From assembly GCA_030549495.1 (NCBI GenBank), contig JAUIRK010000475.1, forward strand, positions 186,001 to 250,000: a stretch of 64,000 bases of DNA, in the 5' to 3' direction. This document shows, piece by piece, positions 35,018 through 46,230 of the stretch. This DNA comes from Nectonema munidae (Eukaryota; Nematomorpha; Nectonematoida; Nectonematidae). A model generated the notes under the pieces. It was not told the DNA's origin, ran no database searches, and saw only the letters and a program-made list of their open reading frames with translations. The stretch's first letter is position 1. Each line of letters begins with the position of its first letter. The translations under genes and the position numbers were made by a program.

Positions 35018-37013
35018 CAGGGGTTGCGATGCCCAAATATTTGTCATATATCATAAATTCATCAAGGTAAAAATCAGTATATATTGAATAATCATATTCA
35101 TGCCTTAAAATTTAATTTGTTTGACCAAAAAAACCTATATATTTAATTTTATTGGTGAGTGTGGAAACAATCAAAAAAATACTTACAGAAAATAAATTTA
35201 TTGATTTTTGAATCAATAAAAGCAAATCATTACGGGTATACTGTAAATCATTAAATTTTCTCGGTATTCTTCACAAAAAGCTGATATGTCGCGAATGTAT
35301 TAATCTGAAATCGTTCATTCATAGAATAATAAGTATAACATATTAAGATAATTGTAAAAATATTTGATTGCTTGTGAAAAACGAGCATTTCTTAGCTCGC
35401 AAATCAAGAAAATTTAACGTTCGCGAAAATTTCTTCATATGCTTGCTAAGAAAAAAAAGCCCCACTTAGATCAATAGCTACTGATGCAATGTTTGGTTCA
35501 GATGCAGCTGAAAAAATAAAGAAAATTCCGCTATCGCATCAAACTATTTTGCGTCGAATTGATGATATGCCTGAAGACATTAAAGAGCAACTCTAAAATC
35601 ACTTTTTAGGTGACCAAACAAAAATTGAAAAATTCTGAGCGCTTAAAATTGATGAAAGCACTGATATAAACAAAAAGGCACACTTGCTTGCATTTTTACG
35701 AATTGTAAAAAACAAAAAAATAACTGAAGAGTTTTTTTTCTGTAAAGAATTGAAACTGACAACAAATGGAAAAGAAATTTTTCAGTTAGTGAATGAAAAA
35801 GTTGTAGCATATAATATGCTATGAACTCTTTGGGTCAGTGTTTGTACGGATGGTGCTCCTTCGATGCAAGGAAAAAATAAGGGATTTACATCTTTTCTTC
35901 TTCAACAAAATACAAATATTAAAATCAATCATTGCATGATTCATAGAGAAGTACTAATGTCAAAATGTTTGTCAGAGAAACTCAAAAATACAATAAATGA
36001 CGTTGTAAAAATTATTAACTACATTAAGTCAAGTCTTTGAAATCAAGAGTTTTTGAACAGTTGTGCGAATCAATGGAAGCAGATTTTAAATGTCTTTTAT
36101 ATCATACAGAAGTACGTTGGCTTTCTAAAGGAAAAGTTATATCAAGGTTCATCACATTAAAAAATGTAATTATATCTTTTTTTGATTCGCAAAAAATAAA
36201 GTATGAAGTTCTGGAGGAAGAGATTTGGTGGTTGGAAGTCACTTTTTTAGGTGATATTTTTGATAAGTTAAATAAGCTCAAAGTCAGCGCATTCAAGGAT
36301 CAAAGGAAAATATTATTTCAGTTTTGGGCAAATTAAAAGCATTTCAAGAAAAACTTCAGTTGTGGATTACTAAAGCTACAAAAAATCAACTTGACTGCTT
36401 TCCTAGATCGATTCTTTATAGAAGTCAAAAATTATTCCTGATGTTATCGAGACACTGAATAATCTTTTTGGAGCTTTCAACAAATATTTTCCAAATCTTG
36501 ACATTAGTCTTTTTTTTGGGTTATGTCTCCATTTGCTGAAATATCTGCAACAAATTTGACAGGGAATGAAGTGGAAAAGTATATTGATATGAAAAACGAT
36601 TTAATTTTAAAAATAAATTTTTCTAAAATGGAGTTGTCTGAGTTTTGGTTAAGTATTCATGGGGCATATCCAGAACTAAGTTCAAAAGCTATAAAAACAT
36701 TACTACCATTTGCTTCTTCATATTTGTGTGAATTGGGATTTTCGGCTCTTACTACTATTAAATCAAAAAAGCGAGAACATTTGACTAACATGGATCAAGA
36801 ACTCAGAGTTGCTTTATCCAATACTGAACCTCGTTTAAAACTTATTTGTTCTAAACATCAGCCGCATTCATCACACTAATTTTATTTTTTACTTATTCAA
36901 TAAAGTTCTTGTTTTTCTAATGTTTAAGTTATTTAATTTAAGAAAATAGTGTGCCATAAAATTTTTTCATTTACTATAGTGTTTCGTAAATGAAAAAAGT
37001 TTGGACAACACTG
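35018..37013 (+). mobile_element. hAT DNA transposon, SCAND3/ZBED5-like, about 2.0 kb
   Basis: The right end '..agtttggacaacactg' (to 37013) is a hAT-type terminus. The left candidate 'caggggttgcgatgcccaaa' at 35018 aligns with its reverse complement 'cagtgttgtccaaact' over most positions, and the next bases (ttgtcat / tttcat) match too. The flanks show 'atttcacag' and 'atttacag', which may be a decayed duplication but overlap the terminus itself. The element is complete in outline and broken in its gene. Confidence 0.68.
35461..36879 (+). pseudogene. SCAND3/ZBED5-like hAT transposase, broken
   Basis: The reading order fits the family: SIATDAMFGSDAAEKIKKIP, LSHQTILRRIDDMPEDIKEQ, then LKIDESTDINKKAHLLAFLR (first catalytic Asp), SVCTDGAPSMQGKNKGFTSF (second Asp), INHCMIHREVLMSKCLSEKL, then after a frame change TEVRWLSKGKVISRFITLKN, and the C-terminal SYLCELGFSALTTIKSKKRE. 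Stops interrupt at 35594, 35636, 35822 and 36038, and a frame change follows near 36330. The BED finger expected at the N-terminus is not recognisable. Vertebrate and arthropod copies of this family are often annotated as SCAND3 or FAM200-like. Confidence 0.85.
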
Positions 37014-38117
37014 ATTTACAGTATACTACCCTGAAAATCTTTTGCAAAAAACTTTCATATCTTTAGCGGCCAATTATTTTCAACTTGGCCAGGTATAACA
37101 TGCTAAAAGTAACTTTTTAAGTTTCAAATCAAACAAAGACTACTTATTTTCCAATAAAATAAGTCAACGTTAGTGTTATTTACTGGCCTGTTTTTGAATC
37201 AATTAAGAAATTAAAAATAAAATACTTCAATATGTAAAATTTAATATTATCAAATCATGATATGAGTACATAAGCTTCTCTCAACCTCCTTCTAAATTTT
37301 GAAAAGGTATACATTTAAAAAAAACTGTTAGATAAAGAAAAGTGGTAACAAAATTGAAATCGTTGCGCATTCAAGTATTTATTATAACTTAGTTTTGAAA
37401 CGTAAGGTATTGTATGCCACCATTGAAAAGGACTACTACTCGGAATATACTCGTGACCCTAATTACGGTCGCGACATTGGTGTTGAGAACCTACTTCTGT
37501 TAGATTACCACACGTTTTGCGGTGGATTTTACAGCAAAAAGGAAGCAAAGAATACGCTTTTCTTAAAGTAATATCGGTTTAAAAATTTTACAGAAATAAG
37601 TGAACAAAATGAAAGTGTCATTTTACTCTACATGTCCGACTCAAGAAATCGGCGAGTAACAAAAAAGCAATGCGGATTAAACCAAAATAAGAAAAATGAA
37701 AAAAAAAAAATGAAAGAAACTTATGAATTGGAGTTGCCGATGGTAAAAATTTTACACGCATATTTTATAAAGTCTCTCTTTTAAAAAATTTATAAGAAAC
37801 TGATTCAAGAAAAAATACCTTGATACTCGGTATATCCCAAAATTTAGGAACTTTAAATAATGAAAAATGGTTTGTCGACGACACAGCTTAGAGTTAGTGT
37901 GGATGAGAAAGCACATATGCTACTGGTCGTAATATTGAGGCTGTTTCTAACAGAACAAGACTGACTACTTTGCAACTGGTCGTAATGCCGAAGTAGAGGG
38001 CTGGTCGTTTTACCCGGAGAAAACTTGCGCGAAGAATATATGGTTAAAAAGCGTCATCACAAAATAAGGTCGCAATTACAACGTCGTCGCATAAGTGAGG
38101 TGGTGGAAAAGCGATAT
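37014..38117. other. Non-genic stretch with a GC-richer coherent patch
   Basis: At 37409-37571 the plus strand reads VLYATIEKDYYSEYTRDPNY, GRDIGVENLLLLDYHTFCGG and FYSKKEAKNTLFLK before a stop, in codons less AT-biased than the surroundings. A second GC-richer patch at 37900-38100 repeats the word 'ctggtcgtaat' twice. I recognise no family; an unknown transposon is the likeliest source. Confidence 0.3.
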
Positions 38118-38123
38118 TTTATT
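38118..38123 (-). terminator. Poly(A) signal AATAAA
   Basis: AATAAA on the minus strand, 30 bases after the stop codon of the 185-residue protein. Confidence 0.5.
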
Positions 38124-38152
38124 TAGAGCGTATGGAAATAGTGATATGAAAA

Positions 38153-38710
38153 TTACACAAAAATTTGTTTAATGTTTTCACATCCTTTATCCACCAACTT
38201 TTCAAATGCTTTCGATATTTTTGCAAAAAGAAGCTTTGTACTCATTTTAAGAGCTGTCAAATATTGAGAGAATGTCTTTGACCTTTTCTCCACATCCTCT
38301 TCACTAGCGTTCCTTCCAAGAGTAGAAAAGTAGGTTTTATTTGCAAAGCTCACAAATGAATCCAAGCTATTCCAAAAATGCTCTTTAGTTGCGTACAAAT
38401 TACTCTTCAAAGCTTTCGCTCTCTTTTCAACTTCCAATACCATTTGTTCCAGTTTTTGAAGAAATCCTTCAATAAGAGGTTCTTCAAAACTTGCATCAAG
38501 ATTGCCATCACTTTGTATTTGAGAGGTGAAGTTCACACTCTTTTTCAATAATTTGAAAACTTCTTCATCTATATTTGCAATTTCCTTGGATGGAGATTTT
38601 TCGAAATGTGAGATTGAATTTTCAAAATCTTCTTTCACAGGAGAACTCTTTAGATCTTTGAGAAAATTTCGAAAGAGTAAGCATAACAATACTGAGTTAA
38701 TAATAAACAT
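38153..38710 (-). CDS. Predicted secreted helical protein, 185 residues, unknown function
   Basis: The frame starts at an ATG at 38710 with MFIINSVLLCLLFRNFLKDL, a plausible signal peptide, and runs to a stop at 38153. The mature part is largely helical and charged, with segments such as FLQKLEQMVLEVEKRAKALK and three N-glycosylation sequons (NFT, NKT, NAS), which suits a secreted or lumenal protein. AATAAA lies 30 bases downstream. The frame is open further upstream to a TTG codon, and a strong acceptor-like 'tttattattaactcag' overlaps the signal region, so the first exon may be different. I do not recognise the family, and it shows no transposon motif. It is probably a host gene. Confidence 0.55.
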   Translation of the reverse strand: MFIINSVLLCLLFRNFLKDLKSSPVKEDFENSISHFEKSPSKEIANIDEEVFKLLKKSVNFTSQIQSDGNLDASFEEPLIEGFLQKLEQMVLEVEKRAKALKSNLYATKEHFWNSLDSFVSFANKTYFSTLGRNASEEDVEKRSKTFSQYLTALKMSTKLLFAKISKAFEKLVDKGCENIKQIFV

Positions 38711-38782
38711 AAATAGCAAGGTAAGGAAAAATAGATGATATGTAGTAAGTAAGAAGTGAATTTTAGGATCTCTGAGAGGCAA

Positions 38783-39293
38783 ATAAAAAAAGATTTATCA
38801 CGGTGTGTTTGGTTGTTGGTTTTGAGAGAAGGAGAATGAAGGCGATGACAAAGATGAAAATAAAATGAAGATGGTTGGTTAGTGGTGCATTTTTGCGTTG
38901 ATGAGTATCCTAGCTTGTCATCAATCATACGACTTCTTGCATGTTGTTTGCGCCGCGTTGCACATCTGTTGCCAAATTGTTGTTGTAAGATTTTTCAAAC
39001 AATAATATTGTTTTGATGAGGAACATGTGACGTAAGATGAACTTATGGTGTTGATTATAACGAGTACAAAAACGCAAAAGAATCAATGACTTATGAATTT
39101 ATTCTTTATTATGAAATTATGAACTTATAAAAATAATTTTATTGAAAAATAAAGTTTATAATTCTTTATTTCTTCAGAAACAAAATATTTGTTTTTTTCT
39201 GATACTTCCATTAGCTTAATTTCTCCTTTTTTATATGAAAGACTTCATTATGTATATGCAAATAAGAAAAGATCCAAATTTGAATGTTTCAAT
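38783..39293. other. 5' flank of the 185-residue gene
   Basis: No TATA box or other promoter motif stands out. A splice-acceptor-like 'tttttatttgcctctcag' on the minus strand at about 38773-38790 suggests an untranslated or alternative first exon. Confidence 0.3.
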
Positions 39294-39586
39294 GTTCTAA
39301 AAGGTCTTTTTTAAACTCTAAAGTGTCTTTTTTAAATTCTAAAGTGTCTTTTTTTAATTCTAAAGTGTCTTTTTCAAATTCTAAAGTGTCTTTTTCAAAT
39401 TCTAAAGTGTCTTTTTTAAATTCTAAAGTGTCTTTTTTGATTTTACTTTTCTGAATAAGCTTTGAAGTCTTGTTTCTTATAAATGCGCGTAATATTATGT
39501 GTGATTGTCAGGTTCTGTAGACGTGTTGAATAATACACTGATAATAATTTTCTAATTCTCCGCCTCTATTTTAAGTCTTTTTTAAA
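39294..39586 (+). repeat. Dispersed repeat with 20-bp minisatellite, copy 1
   Basis: About seven tandem units of 20 bp (consensus 'ttttttaaattctaaagtgt') occupy 39300-39436. They are followed by a unique arm of about 150 bp that includes 'ctgaataagctttgaagtct' and 'tctaattctccgcctctatt'. The whole unit, minisatellite plus arm, is repeated at 52655-52945 in the same orientation. Confidence 0.9.
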
Positions 39587-39685
39587 TCATATATTCTCTT
39601 TATTCGAAAATATTGTAAATTAAGGAAGTTGTATTCTCAGTAATAAAAAGGAAATATCCATGTAACACCAAAATATCCAAGCGGA

Positions 39686-39761
39686 CCTTCAATTTTTTTT
39701 GGCCTATGGACCCCTATTAATATTTCGCGCCTCTCATGTGGACCCCGATAGACAACCACTG
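39686..39761. mobile_element. hAT-type terminus fragment
   Basis: The stretch ends '..gaccccgatagacaaccactg'. Its reverse complement starts 'cagtggttgtctatcggggt', a typical hAT terminus, and it contains 'catgtggacc', like the 'ggtccacatgga' of the repeats at 18.6 and 25.4 kb. The other end is not found. Confidence 0.45.
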
Positions 39762-40752
39762 ATCTAAAACCAAAAATATTAACATCTGATCCAAGCTATG
39801 ACTTTAGATTTTTTTGCAGTCTTTTGCTCCGACCATTTATTTAGTTAATGCTTAATTATAAAATACTTGATATCTATATCATTCAATAAATTTTTCTTTG
39901 TTTTCTTCTTCTTGATATCAACATTGTAATAGGCTTTAAGAAAACTTTTGTGATCCCTGTATATTCAGACCGTCAGTTCGGGTCGCTAGAACTCGCAATT
40001 AAGAAATTCAACTCTCACCTAATAAAATTCTCCACGAACTATTAAACTCCGAGGCTTAACTTTTTATGTTCACAACTCATTATCCTATGAAACTCTTAAA
40101 ATCAAGATTTATACCCTTGAACTTTTGAAATGTTTTGTCTAAAAATTTGCTTAAGTTATGGTAAAAGTCTCATCATACACAATATTTTAGACCCTATAAT
40201 AACGTGAAAACGTATCCCGGAAACTTTTTGTAGCTGAATTCTTTTCAAAGGTTGAAAGTCATTCACGCCAAAACTGCGCATAAAAACGAATTTTCGGTAT
40301 AAACTTAAATAAGGTAAATAATGACTGTTTCTTAGAGATAATTTATTTATCTTTTTCTCAAACACTTAATAACGGAAATCACAAGTTTTATATCCGCAAC
40401 ACTTATAAACAATTTTTCATTAGCATATGTTTTGACACTACCAGTATCCTATCCTTTTGTCACTCAATAATAATACTAAGAACACAACTTCTTATAGGCT
40501 CAATTAAGTCAATTAATCAAGCAATACAATTGTCCCTACTTTAATATAATTAACAGAGATATTTCTAATTCAATAGCATCTTCAACAAATCAGATTAATG
40601 CTAAAAAAACTTAAAAATTTCAAAAATAAATTGATGAATATGGATTTATTGGCACTTGTTAAAAAAATAAGCTCACAAAATCTTGAAAAAAAATGGAAAC
40701 GATAACTTGAAGCTTAAACTTCATAGAAATAAGAAGTAAAATGAAGTATATG
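39762..40752. other. No confident gene
   Basis: AT-rich. The part just before 40753 may hold decayed reverse transcriptase sequence of the LINE fragment that follows, but no motif is legible. Confidence 0.35.
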
Positions 40753-41330
40753 TAAGAATTTCAAAAACACTTTTGTCTTCTCTAACAAAGATGTAGCTGT
40801 TCACTTATTTAAATCATTGGTAAGGCCAATCCTCGAGTATGGAAATATAATTTTTGGGAATTCCTGTTCATTTAACATGAGGAAAATTGAGAAAGTACAA
40901 AAAGTGTTCACTAAATATTTGAAAGGTATGAAAAACCTCAGCTATGAAGAAAGATTAAAAATCCTAAATTTACCTACATTGTACTACAGAACGATTCGCA
41001 ATGAAATGATAACTATATTTAATATAATAAATGGTAATATGGATATCAATAGAAATGTTTTACCTGAATTTTCGACAAGAATATCCAGATCTCACCAGTA
41101 CAAACTGAATACAGAACTTTCAACCAAATTCAGACGAAATTATTTTGCATTGAGAGGACTCAAAAGATGAAATAGTTTACCTACCAAAGTTATTACATCA
41201 AGCTCAATTGACATATTCAAGAAAAAATTAGACAAATTTCTTAGCAATGAAATGTATAAATATATATAATTGAATTTGCAGATGCATTTTCATAGGCGTA
41301 AGCCTTTTATAATGCTCAATAAACTTATGT
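40753..41330 (+). mobile_element. LINE 3' end, C-terminal part of reverse transcriptase protein
   Basis: The frame reads FVFSNKDVAVHLFKSLVRPI, LEYGNIIFGNSC, then IEKVQKVFTKYLKG and a C-terminal segment. After one stop at 41168 it goes on NSLPTKVITSSSIDIFKKKL and ends ..MYKYI. This is the usual tail of Jockey/CR1/L2-like LINEs (LVRPILEY.., IE.VQ..FT, LP..V..S.S...FK..LD). A hairpin-like 'ggcgtaagcc' and AATAAA follow at about 41296-41325, as in L2/CR1 3' ends. The copy is 5'-truncated. Confidence 0.8.
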
Positions 41331-44273
41331 TATGTTATATGATTCGTAAATTTAAAAAGAATTATTTTTCAAATATGTTCAACACGCAACACAACGACTA
41401 TAAATCTATTTGGAAAAAAAATATATACGTTTATTCACAATTGCAAAAAAAAAAGGACATCTCTTTTCAAAATCTTGTTCATCTCAAAACAGTAAAAGCG
41501 ATGTTACTCCTTATTAGGAAACAACAAAAGAGAAAATAATTTTGGAAATATAAAAAACGTGAAAAATATTTTAATCAATTCAGAGACGAATCTTGGAAAA
41601 ATTATTCGTAAAACTTGGAAGCAAACTAATGGAGTTCTTACTGCACCAAAAGTTTTCACTGGTGTTTGATGTAACAAATTTTACAATTTCTTAACAAATT
41701 GAATCTATATCCTACTGAGTCCTGAAAAGTGTAACTTTTGATTTCATTTCTTAAGCTTTTTAAATATGCAAGACTTGTCAAAAGTTATCATGACTCGCAT
41801 AGCGTAATGGCTTTTTCACTTACATTCGCATTTCCTTATAAAAATACAATATTTTTATTTATTTTATTTCACAACTATATATCTGCACAGAGAATTAAAA
41901 CTCCAAGTTTTTTCGCAAATTAATAAATATCAAGAATTGAAAATATCAACTCTAAAAAATTGTCCAAATAATTTCGAAAAGTATACGCCCAACATTTTTA
42001 TCTTAATCTAGAAACTTTTTTTCTAAAAATTATTACTTGATCACAGTACAAAAACCGTATAGAAATGAGAAAAGTTTCGAACAACGACTTTTTTCTTACT
42101 TTTTCACCGACAGAATATGGTTGTGATAATTTGTATTTACATTTAGTCTAAACAACCAGATTACAACTGCGTAAATCTTTGTTCGAATTTAGTATAAGTA
42201 ATTTCCGAGATTTGAGTAAATGATGAAAAAAATGATAGCTCACAATTAGAGAAGATTTGGCCAAATTTTGAAAATATTTTTCTTGCCTTCAAATTAAATA
42301 AATATTTTCCCATTATGAAATTATAAAATACTTCTGAACCTTCCATGTAGCAATTTGGAATTTTTTATTGCAATTTAGGACTTGTGATGGCTACGTATTT
42401 ACTTCTGCCGCCCTTCGATTCTCCAGCATGATGAGTTATTGAAGCATAATTAATTTTGCATTATAACCAAGAAACTAAACTCAATGTCAAAGTTTGCACT
42501 CGCTTGCTCCAACAAATATATTTACATAACATTAAAATATTCATAATCAGCTTAGTTTGTTAAAACGCGTGATTAATTTGACGATTGTTATTCATTCGCA
42601 TATTTAGCTACGATTTTTCGAATTTAAGATTCAAAGAATTGAAACAAATTATTGCTTTCACTAGCATCGATTTTTTAGTCGTTTATGGGGAAAATTCTTT
42701 ATAGCTCAACATTTTAACAAATCGCTTTTTTCTTAACTTTTATCTTTCGCACTTTCGTATGTATCTTCTTTTATACAGATGGATTTTCGTCATTCATTTG
42801 CTTGTTTGGTATTTTGGAAAAGCGTTGTAAATAACATTTAATTACGTTTCTGTTTATCGCATGTAAGAAATTTTTATTTGAATTTATAATCAAAATATTT
42901 AAACCAAAATAGCGATAATGCGTGTTAGCCGAATTTTTTTCTTTTTCATATAAAAGAAAATTAGTGCAAATTTAATGCATAGACTACATTAGCTCATAAA
43001 TTGCTAAACTAGGTCCTAAGATGCACGAATAAATTGCTGTGAATGGAAAAAAACAATAAGCTTCTTTCTATTCTATAGATAATCTCTGAAAATTTATAAT
43101 TAAAAAAAATTTTTTTTTTAATATTAATTTTCTTATGTTAAAAAGTAAAAAAAACAGTCATTTTAAAATTTGGATGAGAATTTTATTCTAACAAATTTTT
43201 ATTGTGTAATCTTAGAAATTTTACAAAATAAAATTTTAAATATCGATTCAAATAAAAAAATTGATTTCAATTTTTGAAAGTAATTTACTCAAGTGTTATC
43301 AAAAAATCAATTTACTGAGGGGCAATGTACTAAGAGGCGTGAAAATTTCGGTACAGTTGTAAATGTTTTAATAAAAACTAAGATATAAAAAAATTTATTT
43401 GTTGAAGTATGAAATTGTCAAATTTGTATTTTTCGAATTGTACCTTAAACAACGCATTTCATCACCCGGTATTTGCCTATATTCCTATATAGATATTCCT
43501 TTACACCTCTCTTAACGTTTGCCTTCATTTTTTGTCGTATATTCTTTCGCGTCTTTATTTTTCACAGATATACTTTTATTTTATTAAATTTTCAACTTTT
43601 TCCTTTTTTGCATTCTATATATCAAATATATTTCATAATTGTTATATTATCTGATATTTTAATTATAATTTTACACTTTTGAAAATTGTATTAAATATAA
43701 TTAAAAAATTGAAGCATTTACATCTTCTACATTTAGTACTTCAACTTGATAAAGGCTCGTGGAGTCAAAAATTTGTTTTGTTTAAATAAATTTGTTTGAA
43801 ACTTTACTCTATTTATTTCAAACAAATGACCTTTCAGCATTACTTATAATTATAATACAATTACCGAAAAAGTGAGAAATTTTAATTAAGATATCAGATA
43901 ATAATTTTCTATGTTGACTAAAATACACACTACAATTAAATAGGCAATATTAAAAGTCAATGAAAAAGAGAAAAATTTGAAATACAGAAAAACTGGCAAA
44001 AAGATATAAAAATGGAAGCGTTTTTAATAAAAAAAATAAATTATTTTACACCTTTAAATTGCCTTTCATAAAAAATTATACGGACTAAATTTTTACAAGA
44101 ATTATCAACCATTAGAAAATAAGTAGTAATATTAATAGATTGAATATAAAAATAATTTATTTTACACCGTTTATTTAATATCTAAAAATATATGAGTAGT
44201 TATATTACTATATAAATAGTCAAATATAAATTCATATAATAATTTCTATCATTGTTTTCATTTTGATTCATAT
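41331..44273. other. AT-rich sequence, no gene seen
   Basis: Short open frames here (for example 41270-41539, Lys-rich) lack starts or family resemblance. No RNA gene or element end found. Confidence 0.45.
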
Positions 44274-44318
44274 TGTTGTAAAGTCGACATATGTCGAGTG
44301 TGGTCGATAACCGGTTAA
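44274..44318 (+). repeat. 45-bp repeat ending in ccggttaa, copy 1
   Basis: Differs at only three positions from 52328-52372. It contains the palindrome-like 'gtcgacatatgtcgag' and ends in TTAA, like the end of a TTAA-targeting MITE. No left partner end was found for this copy. Confidence 0.75.
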
Positions 44319-46124
44319 AAAAAGGAACTTACAATCTTTTATATTTACAGTAGACAGTGACCGAGAATACAAATGTTTGCCCTCATAGGCTTACAAGAGG
44401 CCATTTTCTTTGACTTCGCTTTGACTTATAAGCAGCCATTTTATTTGTTTTTTACTCCATAGGTAGTTTGCGGTCATTCTAAATTTTGACGTTATTCCAA
44501 AGCTTGTTGTGGCTATAAATTCATCTAATTTGAAATATATTTTTTGTTACCATATACAGTAACGTAGCCAGAAATTTATATTTGGAGGGGTCAAATGGGG
44601 CACTAATATACATGCTTACCTACTGGCTTTGTCTAAAATTAAAGCCTCAAATGCTGCTTATAACAACTCTTCTCTTTGTGTTTATAAGCAAGCTCTCTCT
44701 ACTTGTGTCCTATTTCTTTGTTAATGTTTTAGATTTTATCATGGCTAATATTTCTTATCTTCATTTCTCATAGCAAAGAGAAAATTTTTATTATAAATCT
44801 ACTTTCTTATTACAGGTAGAAGGCCCATCTTAACAAAGTTAACAGTTTGATCGTTCAGTGGCGGATCCAGGGGGGGAGGTGGGGGGATTAAATAATTTTA
44901 ATTTTCGGTTCTCACACGCGCCCCATACAAATATTGAAGAAATATTTTTCTTTATAAAGCTTTAGGAAACTCTTCTTTATTATGTAATGAAATATTCTGA
45001 TAACCTAGTTGAACGCGGTTAAATCACTTCATCTCCAATCTGTATACTACGATGTTTTCAATTCCATAGTAAGATTTTTATAGGCTATAAAATGTTAATC
45101 TACATTATTTCGTTTGTACTGTCATGTGCTGCAGGTAAAATGCCCCTAAATTGAGTTTATTGACACCTACTTTAACTACTAATTTCACATAAAAAAATTT
45201 TGCTCGAGATGTTAATTTTTTTAATTTTGTTCATTGGATTAAAGTACACTTATAACTAAAATATTTTCTGGAAAAAAATTAAAAAAATTTAATTCCATTT
45301 TTTTCTAAAAAGTTTTTGTCCAAAAAAAGTTGACAATTTGACGGGATATTTTTTAATTAAAATGTTTTTTTTCCATTTTTACATCATTTATTCAAAATCG
45401 CTTACATTTTATTTTAATATTTTAAAATTTTGAAAAATATTTATTTTTGATATATTTTTTTTTTGATTTTAAAAATCATCCTTTTACTCACATTTTGCAT
45501 GTCATTTGGTTTTTGAAAAAATTTCAAAATTTTTTTATAAGCCTTTGAACAATATCCTTTTTTCACTATATTTTAGCGTGTAAAATGAATAATTACATAT
45601 TTTTTTCATTTTTTTGCATATTCATAAAATACAACCTAATATTTAAACATACTAAAGTGAAAAAATTAGAAAAAAAAATTATTTTTTTTAAAAATTGTAG
45701 GGGTCGTATAAATATTTTTGGTTTGATTTTTAAAAATACTTTTTTTTAGCTTTTTAACTTGATAAAATGACAAAAATTCCAAACTTCGACCTCAAAAAAA
45801 TATAGATTATTTTCGATATTTCAAGCCCTTTCAAACGGGCTAAAAATTATGACTTCACATATATTTTCAACAAATATACAAGTTAACTTTATTATTTTTA
45901 AATATATCTTTGGCCCCGTTACTTTTAGTTTCCTATATGCATGATTTGATAAAAAGTGATCAGAAAAAAAAGAATAAAAATTAAAAATTATTAAAAAGAA
46001 TAAATATTTTTTCATTTTTTAAAAGATATTTTCGATTCTTTGATTACAGTGTTTTATTTTGATTATTTGACAAATATATTAATTAAAATCGTGTAAATTG
46101 CAAAAATATGGGTAATAACTTTTG
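44319..46124. other. No gene; possible DNA-transposon termini
   Basis: Around 44560 'cagtaacgtagccagaaatt' followed by 'ggaggggtcaaa', and at about 44855 'cagtggcggatccagggggg', both look like termini of cut-and-paste elements that start CAGTGGCG. Both read in the same direction, so they do not form one element. The remaining sequence is AT-rich with long T runs. Confidence 0.35.
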
Positions 46125-46135
46125 TAACATCGTAT
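46125..46135 (+). repeat. Target-site duplication of the RTE element, 3' side
   Basis: 'taacatcgtat', identical to 49481-49491, directly beside the GAA-repeat tail of the LINE. Confidence 0.85.
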
Positions 46136-46230
46136 TCTTCTTCTTCTTCTTCATCTACACCTTATCCCCTAGTTGGGGGTCGGTGGCTTTGATCCTTTCT
46201 CTCCACAATTTTCTGTTGAGTGCATCTTTT

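Noticed and set aside
39300-39436. CRISPR-like array of 20-bp units
   Set aside because: Units are directly adjacent without spacers; it is a minisatellite in a eukaryotic repeat.
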